This document shows positions 56,862 through 64,000 of a stretch of 64,000 nt of DNA, in pieces. Numbering within the stretch: the first letter of the stretch is position 1; each line of letters begins with the position of its first letter. The DNA is taken from assembly GCA_016169945.1 (NCBI GenBank), contig JADLSH010000061.1, forward strand, positions 930,001 to 994,000. The letters are read 5' to 3'. Position numbers and translations under genes: made by a program. This stretch comes from Trachythela sp. YZ-2020 (lineage: Eukaryota; Cnidaria; Anthozoa; Malacalcyonacea; Clavulariidae). The notes beneath the pieces are model-generated. The model made no database searches and had not been told where the DNA came from. It worked only from the letters and a program-made list of their open reading frames with translations.

Positions 56862-58245
56862 GTTCATGTTCAATTGTAAAATTAATATGTGTGTCGATAG
56901 GATTAAGTAAATTAAAAAAGTTAGTCAGCGCATGTTTTTTGATGATGGCAAAGACATCATCTACATAACGAAGCCATCTCTTAGGTGGTACAGTTGATTG
57001 GCTATGCGCAGAGTCCTCAATTTCCTCCATACAGAGGTTAGCCACAATAGGGCTGACGCGACTACCCATAGCACAACCATGGATTTGTTTGTAAGTCTGC
57101 TTATTAAAATTAAAATAACTATTAGTCAGCGTATAACGTAAAAGTCTGATAATGTCGTCAATTGATAATTTAGTTCTGTGTTGTAGCGTTTCGTCTTTAT
57201 TGAGTTTGTTGCGTATGTGTTCACATGCTCTGTCAACAGGAATAGCCGTAAAAAGTGATACAACGTCAAATGACACCATAATTTCGTCATCGTCAATGTG
57301 AGTTTCAGTTAGTTTTTTGGCAAATTCAGTAGAGTTGTTAACAGAATAACCATTATCGTTTTGAAGAGGGGAAAGAAGGTTTGCAAGAAATTTAGAAGTG
57401 TTATAAAGAGCTGTTTTCCTACAAGTAACGATAGGACGGAGCGGATTGTTGGGTTTGTGATGTTTGACAGATCCTCTTATGGCAGGTGGTATTGCGTCAG
57501 TAGAGTGCAGTTTCCTGTATGTGTTTTGGTCTAGTTTTTGTTCGTTTTTCAGTTTAAGTAGTTGTGCGTTTAACTCACGTTCGATTCTTTTATACGGAGG
57601 TTTAGATACTTCCTCGTAAGTTTGTCGATCATCTAGTAATTGATTCATTTTTTTCTCATAGTCGCTTGTGTCCATCACAACAAAACAGTTCCCTTCGTCA
57701 GCTTTCATCACCAAGCAAGACTTATCTTTCCGTAGTTCATGCAATGCCTTCCGTTCGTTGGCTGATGTGTTTTTGTGGTTTGGTAGTTGAGACCGTCGAA
57801 GGAGGTTTGCCGCTGATGTTCGGATGGCGTCTTTGGATTCATCAGGTAGATCAGTGATTGCAGCTTCGATCTCGGCCACGATATCCTTGTGAGGAATTTG
57901 AGATGGTGTTGGAGCGAACTTGGGTCCTTTCTCTAAGATGGCTTGTTCGTTGGCTGATAAGGGCTTGCTCGAGAGATTGATAACCCACTTCTGTGGCTCA
58001 GATGCTGTATAAGGTGCACATTCGTTATTTAAGTTAGTTAGTTTCTTTTCATGTCTGGACAAAATGCTGCTTTGCACGGATCTAGCTCTTTGTTGAAGGA
58101 ATTGGGAGAGACGCAAGTATGAATCATAAGATATACAGGATGACAGGTTCTTTCGGTTATCGGCTATGATCCGGTTGGTTGAACGGATTTGTTCGTGGCA
58201 GATGCTGATTCTTGCTCTCATGCAGTGGATGCTCGTACGTTCCAT
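56862..58245 (-). pseudogene. PLE reverse transcriptase, open but truncated by Kolobok
   Basis: A clean frame of about 460 residues from ATG 58245 to the TTAA insertion site. The N-terminal helical region is followed by NERKALHELRKDKSCLVMKADEGN, PPAIRGSVKHHKPNNPLRPI, a palm with MVSFDVVSLFTAIPVD, YKQIHGCAMGSRVSPIVANL and the catalytic LRYVDDVFAII, then INFTIEHEL. These are the Penelope-type RT motifs, which are related to telomerase. No stop is present before the insertion. The last ~13 codons of the longer frame are Kolobok sequence. The endonuclease half is at 48792-49573. Confidence 0.9.
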
Positions 58246-58350
58246 AATTCTCTTAAAGACAGGTTGGTTACCGGGTGCTTTGAATCGCAGAGACTAGGGA
58301 AACCAACGATTTTCTAGTGCGCGGTGGGTAAAATTCAGATGACGGTAGTA

Positions 58351-58602
58351 GGCCGTAGGATGAGCATCCAAAAGATGCAATTCCGTTGCACCCCTCGTGG
58401 AACTACGTAATTTTCACATGAATCAATAGATAAAAACTTACTTTATCAGAATCCGTTGCTCCCCAAGCGAAACAGGTGCACAATTGGGAAAAAAATCCCT
58501 CCAAAGTTTGCTATTTTCGCGCTTCGAAATATTCGAACCGCCATTGTTTTGGTAGCAAATACGCATGCGCTTGTCAGCCAAACTCGCACTGCGCACGCGC
58601 AG
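58351..58602 (+). repeat. Left terminal inverted repeat of the TA-flanked element
   Basis: Includes CCATTGTTTTGGTAGCAAAT and GTGCACAATTGGG blocks, mirrored at 61342-61602. One small indel lies near 58379. Confidence 0.85.
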
Positions 58603-59560
58603 ACAGAAAAATGGATTTTCCCTGTGGGTTTTCCCCGATTTCCCCCGTAAAAACAACAAAATAAAATCACGGAATAGAGATAAAACCTTGTAATATTAAC
58701 GAATAAATACACACACATTAAATATTGTTTAAAACACATTGTACATTTTGCTTGCTCATATGCTAAATCACATCAATTCATTGGCTATTGTTTCAAAATA
58801 CCGTTTTAACGTTTAATTCTACTTATCAACATCCTAATTCAATACAAATTTGTGTGAGGTAAAAAACCCACCTGTATCAAATAGGACGGAGAATAGATAA
58901 ATCTACATACAATTCACACGATCAAGGAACAAATTAAATATTTCACTAAACTAAAGTCTTGGCCAAACGTAAGAAACATTGTCGCGGAATATTTGCTCAA
59001 ATGTTTCCCTGTCTCCCACATCTGGAAACATTGGCTTTTATTGCAGAAACAAAATTTGCTTCCCAGAAAGCAAAAATATTTCCTACCAAATTCAGAAACA
59101 TTTGATGAAACACCCTTTCTCCGTTTGCCGACGCTGGTAGGACAATCTGACAAACCGAAACATTGGTAAGACAAATAATATGACAAATAATATGACAAAT
59201 ATCTTTGCGCAACAATGTTTCCCAGTTGGTCCCGGGCTTTAAGGGATATTTATATAAACTCCTAGGAAAACCTCTAATTGAAAGAAACATGTCCCAGGCA
59301 CCAACTCGAAATTCATCATAAAAAAAGATCAATTGGGAGGAAATATAAAATCAATAATTTCATCATAACTATCTATAATTGAAAGAAATGTTTTCATCCT
59401 TGAGCCCAGATTTTCATCAGTGCAATAAAATCCCACTTATTGGATCCTGGCCAAGGGCCTACGCTCAAAACGAGATTGCATGTATTCTACAATAAGCTGT
59501 CCTGGCTTTTGTCTGGTAAAGTTCTACTTCTCGTATTTGAACTATTACATATATTATATT
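58603..59560. other. Interior of the TA-flanked element, no gene recognised
   Basis: AT-rich with short, unsupported frames (for example 59332-58997). TATGACAAATAA is tandemly repeated near 59175. Confidence 0.4.
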
Positions 59561-59710
59561 GTGACATAAGTTGGTATTTAGCCACTATCTAGAATAGCAA
59601 GGAACGATTTAGAATTTCCCTCAGTTTCTGTGTTGGAATTCAGATCATCATCATCAATGGTACAGCTCTCTTCATTGTTGTTTTGAGACTTATTTGACAT
59701 ATGTTCCTCA

Positions 59711-60360
59711 AGTCAAATCCAAGCGTGCCCATCCCCCCCCCGGGAATTTGACAAATTTTGTAAAAATGGTGCTAATGCCCCCCGGTGGGGTCACAAACAA
59801 GTGAAAATGCCCCATGGTGGGGCCACAAGTCAGTGGCAAATTCCCCACCCCAGAAACCTTATTCCACTTTTGAAAGCAGATATTACAAAATATAAGCACG
59901 TTAATGTTGGTACAAGGCAAAACAACTACTTAGCAAATATTAATAATTTTTTACACATGTACTGTATGTTAAAAAGCTATATCAAATTGGCATTGTGTCC
60001 GTATGAACAAACCATGCTTTGTTAGGAGCAAAATAATGTGGAACATTGCAGCCAAATTAAGTCTAAGCTTTGAGCAACGAGAACTACGACGTTTCGAGCG
60101 GGAGACCCTTCGTCCGCTCCAGACAAAGGGCCTACGCTTCCAGACAAAGGGCCCCCGGTTCGAAACTTACCTACACTGGCACCACAAAGCCGAAGTCTTT
60201 CTATTTGGCCAAATGGTTTTATTAGGTTCAAAATAGAAAATTTTCTAATGCCCTACCCCCGGGCTAACATTAGCTTTCAAATCCCCCACCCCAGGGAGGA
60301 GCCAAAGTGTCAAATGCCCCCACGGTGGCCCGGGGGGGATGGGCACGCTTGGATTTGACT
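59711..60360. mobile_element. 650-bp MITE inserted in that ORF, with hammerhead-like remnant
   Basis: AGTCAAATCCAAGCGTGCCC at 59711 and its complement ending at 60360, followed inside by C/G-rich runs (CCCCCC, GCCCC.GGTGG). No coding capacity. No clear target duplication. Confidence 0.75.
60072..60120 (-). ncRNA. Degenerate hammerhead-like motif in the MITE
   Basis: The minus strand reads GGAGCGGACGAAGGG..CCCGCTCGAAACGTCGTAG. It resembles the motif at 38651-38690, but CTGACGA is CGGACGA, so a core U is lost and cleavage is unlikely. Confidence 0.3.
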
Positions 60361-61341
60361 GATGCATTACAGAAGACATCATAAGACTTCTCGTACACTA
60401 ATGTAGATCTTTCAGTCTCCGATTGCTTCTTCGTCTCTCTGGTGAGAAATTTTGTATAATTGCAGTAGCAAACTTTGTGATAGCGCACACAGTCTTTCCC
60501 CTGGATTTGCACAAGTATCCATTCATCATTCTTTCTCTCGGCAGCTGTACGTAGAAGACCAGCATCAATTGTTTCTGCCAACATGAGTGGGGTTCTTCTT
60601 CTCTTCTTAGTTACCTGGTGTAAAACAAAATTATTAAACTAAATATCTGCTAATAACAAGGTTGGATGTTTGTAGCTTTAGAAACTACTTTACCCTAAAT
60701 AAACTTAATTGATCACAATTCAAGATATTTTAAAACCAAACCCGAGAATGTTGTGCAAATTGCGCTGGTATATACCTGTCAAAATGACCATACCTTGTCT
60801 AGTGAGAACCAAGAGGCGTCTCTTCCACAAATAATACATATCTCTGGGAGTACATGCTCGTTTCTTTTAGGCAGGGTCTTATTAGGTTCTACGACTGATT
60901 GAGTCGATTGACGTGTAATTTTTCGCCTTGGTTCTATTGGCTATTTGGCTCCACTTCCGCATGTGGTTCTTCGGTAGAAGTTACAGTTTTAGAGCTAGTT
61001 CCTTCTCCTTTTTCTTCTTTTCTCTGTTGTCTACGGATCTTCTCTTCATCACAAAATCTCTTCGAGCATTTCATGATTGTACCATTCTATGAATTGACAG
61101 ATCCGTCATCGATGTTCTCGTACGATTTCTTAGCTATTTCAGCTTGTTGACATTTAAGTTTGGCCTATTTAGACTTACACTCAAGAAATCTCTTAAGCCT
61201 TTGGCGTGTAACTTTGCAAAGTTGCTCCGTAACGCCATAAAAATGCATAAAACATGAGGATATTCGAGTTTTATAAATATCTTCAGCCATGATTGTTTTG
61301 CATAACTAAGCGTGTTTCCACTTCGAAGCATGTGCGTGTTT

Positions 61342-61602
61342 GTGCGCGTGCGCAGTGCGAGTTTTGCTGACTGCGCATGCGTATTTGCTACCAAAACAAT
61401 GGCGGTTCGAATATTTCGAAGCGCGAAAATAGCAAACTTTGGAGGGATTTTTTTCCCAATTGTGCACCTGTTTTGCTTGGGGAGCAACGGATTCTGATAA
61501 AGTAAGTTTTTATCTATTGATTCATGTGAAAATTATGTAGTTCCACGAGGGGTGCAACGGAATCCGTTTTCTAAGCATCTTTTGGATGCTCATCCTACGG
61601 CC
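61342..61602 (-). repeat. Right terminal inverted repeat of the TA-flanked element
   Basis: Complement of 58351-58602 with about 5-8% differences. Confidence 0.85.
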
Positions 61603-61659
61603 TATAGTGTGCTTCAAGTTTGTAAGTGGACTTCTCTAAGGATCTAGCTAACTTTAGTG

Positions 61660-61790
61660 TTTGTCCACATTTTAACACACCTAAAGGTGTGTTTTGGAAC
61701 AAGGTGTTTCTAACACACCAAGGTGTGTTTTGATACACATCAAGGTGTGTTTTATGGCACAGCTAAAGCTGTGCTAGACAACAAATGTAT
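61660..61790. repeat. Second cluster of AACACACC/GGTGTGTT hairpin units
   Basis: AACACACCTAAAGGTGTGTT, then ACACACCAAGGTGTGT and related units, ending in CACAGCTAAAGCTGTG. Same style as 48431-48576, on the other side of the nested PLE region. Confidence 0.65.
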
Positions 61791-62387
61791 TGACCCTGTC
61801 ATGTGCTCTATTACACATCTTCCGAAAACACAACTTAGAACACACAAATTGAATCGGGCTTAAGAACATACAAAACAATGGACACATCATATCGAAAACG
61901 TTGACAACTTAATTCTATGTTTCAATGATTTCCAGGTGACAGAATTTAAATGTTATACCCATTCCCAGATTGTGCAGTGCTATGAATATTTTCAAATTAC
62001 TCTGTGGCAACCATGATTTTTGAATCTAGTTTTACCATTATATAAGAAACCATAATACTATAATAATTGTTAAATAATTTATTAAGACTATAAAATAATG
62101 TTAAGACTATTAAATAATGTACAGACTATTTTGTAGGATTACAGTTAGCTTAATTCATAACAGAATAGTTCTAATAGTCATTAATGCTGAGTACTTTGTA
62201 CCTTTGTATTCATTATCGCTTGATCGCAACGCAATTTCCTGAAAAAAGGATAAGGCCACAACCATACCATCTGGGTAGGAAACGTTGAAAACGTACGGTA
62301 GTACGAGGATATGATATCTATCAGAGCGTTGATCACATCAGTACCAAGGCATTGAGAATTGACCGTGTGTGAAAAGAAGTCATAAAA
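61791..62387. other. No gene recognised
   Basis: AT-rich. A short repeated phrase, TTAAGACTATTAAATAATG, occurs near 62080-62120. Confidence 0.4.
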
Positions 62388-62779
62388 ATGGCGGCTGTTA
62401 GCGATTCTTGTGAAATGCACGGCGTTCATGTCATCGAAACTAATAATAACGCCTTAGAGAAGTTGTTACAGTATAAAGAATATTTCCAAGTTCAACCTGA
62501 CAAAAAAATTAAGCGGCTAGGAAATTTTGAAATGTTTGATATCTGATCTGTTTGGTGTTGATGGGAAATGGAGTTCGCCGAGAGGCAGTGCAAAAGCATT
62601 TTCGAAACGAAAAAATAACTATCACAAGGTATGCCAACAAGAAATCGTTGTTATTTCAAGGTCAAGAAGGTAACCGCTTGAAAGAGTTAATATTAAATCA
62701 ATCAAGTAAGAATTGTGACTTGTTTTCGGATAGCATAGTACATCACCTCACACTAAGTTTACTTTTGATATTTGATTGA
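62388..62779 (+). pseudogene. Broken ORF of an uncharacterised repetitive protein
   Basis: ATG 62388 opens MAAVSDSCEMHGVHVIETNN..KLLQYKEYFQVQ, ending at TGA 62544. Across a frame change near 62520 the text continues ..SDLFGVDGKWSSPRGSAKAF, and in a third frame ITRYANKKSLLFQGQEGN. The 'GKW.SP.G..K.F ... LLFQG' phrase is one I associate with abundant TE-linked ORFs in cnidarians, but I cannot name the family. Confidence 0.35.
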
Positions 62780-64000
62780 TAAAAGATATAGGTACAATTT
62801 GGCATTTCTCTCCCAAACTGTTGTGGCTATAGGGGGACTAGGCGGTATTTAATATTTATATGTGGTGTGTAAATACTGCTGTTTACTACAACCTTTTATT
62901 CCCAAGTATAAAAGATTAAAATCTGATGGTTTCACAATTGTTTTAAAAATTGCCCCCATGGACTATAGGCCCTCATCCCTCTATGCACAATTGTTTCGGA
63001 GCAATATTAAAGTTCATACACTAATATACCTCTTGTATTAATTGACCCATGGAAAAGAAGTTACAACTCTTTAATTACTTTATTAAATTATACAATTATG
63101 CAAATACGCATGAGCAGATACATGTGCGCTTAGCGTACCTATTTTTCATGATTGGTAAAGACCATGTAAAGACAGTAAAGTCCGTTCTGCGCATGTGCTA
63201 TGGGGGGTCCCGCGATGTAAAAATGGCCAAATTTCGCGTTGTTTCGACTAAAATTCGATATCTTCTAAATCAGAAACTCGACTCTGTACACAGGGAGCCC
63301 AACTACGGGTTATGTCTGTAAACAGGTGTAAAATAATCAAAATAATAAACTTACTTGGAAAAATTTACACAAACAATATAGATATTAATATGTGCGGAAA
63401 AACGGCAAACAATAATCTATATGAAGTACTGTAGAGTATTCAACAGGTAAGTAATGCGGGCGCATATGGAATTAATAATGGATAAATGGAAATAATAGAA
63501 GGGTTGAAACACTAGTCACGTGATCGTTCGATGTGTACCACGACTAGCCTGTCCACACGGAGAATTCCGATCACAGTTCGGAAATGCATCTCAACCTAAT
63601 TTTAGCCATTTTCTCGCTAGCTTGTGTTTTATCGGTTAATATTGAAAAGTTAAAATATAATTTACAGCCACAAACATAGAATTCAAACAGGAGGCAACTT
63701 AAGATCATATTAACGACTTTGCAATGTGACAACTCGCGCGGATTGCGTTAGGAAACTTACACACTATTCCGAATAGAATCAATAAACGTGAAGTGTCAAA
63801 ATAATACAAAATGGTCTGCGCTATTTATTTTTGATACATTAACACAAACGACGTGTAATTTGAATACTGTACATATGAAATTTGAAACGGCCGTTGAATA
63901 ATTTCTAAATTTTAAAATTACTACTTGTAAACAAAGAACAATTAATGCCACGCATATAATTTTGTTTATAAAAAAAAAATTCAAAAACAACACATTATTT
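62780..64000. other. No gene recognised
   Basis: AT-rich sequence to the window end. The 90-residue frame at 63049-63321 has no family motif and no supporting context. Confidence 0.4.

Larger units (their letters stand above)
48577..58250 (-). mobile_element. Penelope-like retroelement (PLE) split by a Kolobok transposon
   Basis: The minus strand encodes a Penelope-type reverse transcriptase (58245-56862) followed, after the inserted Kolobok element and one TTAA, by the GIY-YIG endonuclease part (49573-48792) and a 3' end near 48577. The flanks of the Kolobok insertion rejoin inside the segment just after the RT. The 5' end beyond 58245 is uncertain because another element starts at 58351. 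Confidence 0.85.
59570..60930 (-). pseudogene. Decayed multi-exon protein of the TA-flanked element
   Basis: The first recognisable exon (to ~60795) reads LPKRNEHVLPEICIICGRD.., ending FSLDK at a GTATGG donor. The second (60617-60362) reads VTKKRRRTPLMLAETIDAGL, NDEWILVQIQGKDCVRYHKV and CYCNYTKFLTRETK. The frame is cut by a MITE at 60360 and continues beyond it as EEHMSNKSQ..ESCTIDDDDLNSNTETEG (59710-59580). The C-x2-C .. H-x-x-CY pattern suggests a zinc domain like the N-terminal regions of uncharacterised proteins repeated many times in cnidarian genomes. No catalytic domain was seen. A stop or frameshift lies upstream near 60935. Confidence 0.5.
58351..61602. mobile_element. 3.25-kb DNA transposon, ~250-bp TIRs, TA flanks
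   Basis: GGCCGTAGGATGAGCATCC at 58351 and its complement ending at 61602 begin inverted repeats of roughly 250-260 bp (58351-58602 and 61342-61602). TA is present on both sides (58349-58350 and 61603-61604). It encodes one decayed multi-exon protein on the minus strand and hosts a 650-bp MITE. The superfamily is not identified; TA alone is weak evidence. Confidence 0.75.

Noticed and set aside
57666..57857. Plus-strand ORF in the PLE
   Set aside because: It is antisense to the intact reverse transcriptase frame.
58351..61602. Assignment to Tc1/mariner from the TA flanks
   Set aside because: No mariner-type transposase motifs were found and the long TIRs are atypical; TA could be coincidental.

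Overview
This is eukaryotic, AT-rich, intron-containing DNA in which I recognise no host gene with confidence. Almost everything identifiable is transposable elements (TEs), many nested. The mixture (piggyBac, hAT, Kolobok, Harbinger MITE, Penelope-like, BEL/Pao, a CR1/L2-type LINE, long palindromic foldback elements) fits an invertebrate metazoan. A cnidarian such as a coral, anemone or hydroid is my best guess, but it rests on repeat style only. No bacterial-type signals, rRNA, tRNA or CRISPR arrays were seen.

Layout. 0-3.5 kb: a Penelope end fragment, a perfect hairpin, and a decayed ORF. 3.5-14.8 kb: a region bounded by ~0.85 kb inverted repeats. It holds a broken hAT transposase (5.2-7.7 kb), and a second inverted-repeat element (8.0-13.4 kb) that carries a near-intact piggyBac transposase (8.86-11.29 kb) and a foldback. 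15.6-27.3 kb: a very large foldback element with ~3 kb arms. Its left arm was invaded by a Harbinger MITE, a piggyBac-derived MITE, and a 3.65 kb element with the A1...B1-A2...B2 split direct repeats of DIRS-like retroelements. 28.3-38.5 kb: a DNA element with long inverted repeats, invaded by a decayed BEL/Pao retrotransposon (minus strand, two LTRs), itself invaded by a LINE carrying a 2A-like peptide. 38.5-48.5 kb: MITEs (one with a hammerhead-like motif), a Gln-rich ORF, a zinc-finger ORF split by a 3.26 kb element with a perfect 9-bp target duplication, and three minisatellites. 48.6-61.6 kb: a Penelope-like element split by a 7.28 kb Kolobok transposon (perfect TTAA duplication, 219-bp inverted repeats), next to a 3.25 kb TA-flanked element that contains another MITE. 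61.6-64 kb: hairpin repeats and a decayed ORF.

The most interesting unit is the Kolobok transposon. It carries two convergent genes. One is a 12-exon THAP-domain transposase on the minus strand, now frameshifted. The other is an apparently intact 3-exon gene on the plus strand for a 247-residue protein whose Cys-rich second half resembles the cytoplasmic 'ballast' domain of the vertebrate P2X7 receptor. This suggests the ballast-like zinc domain travels as a DNA-transposon accessory gene.
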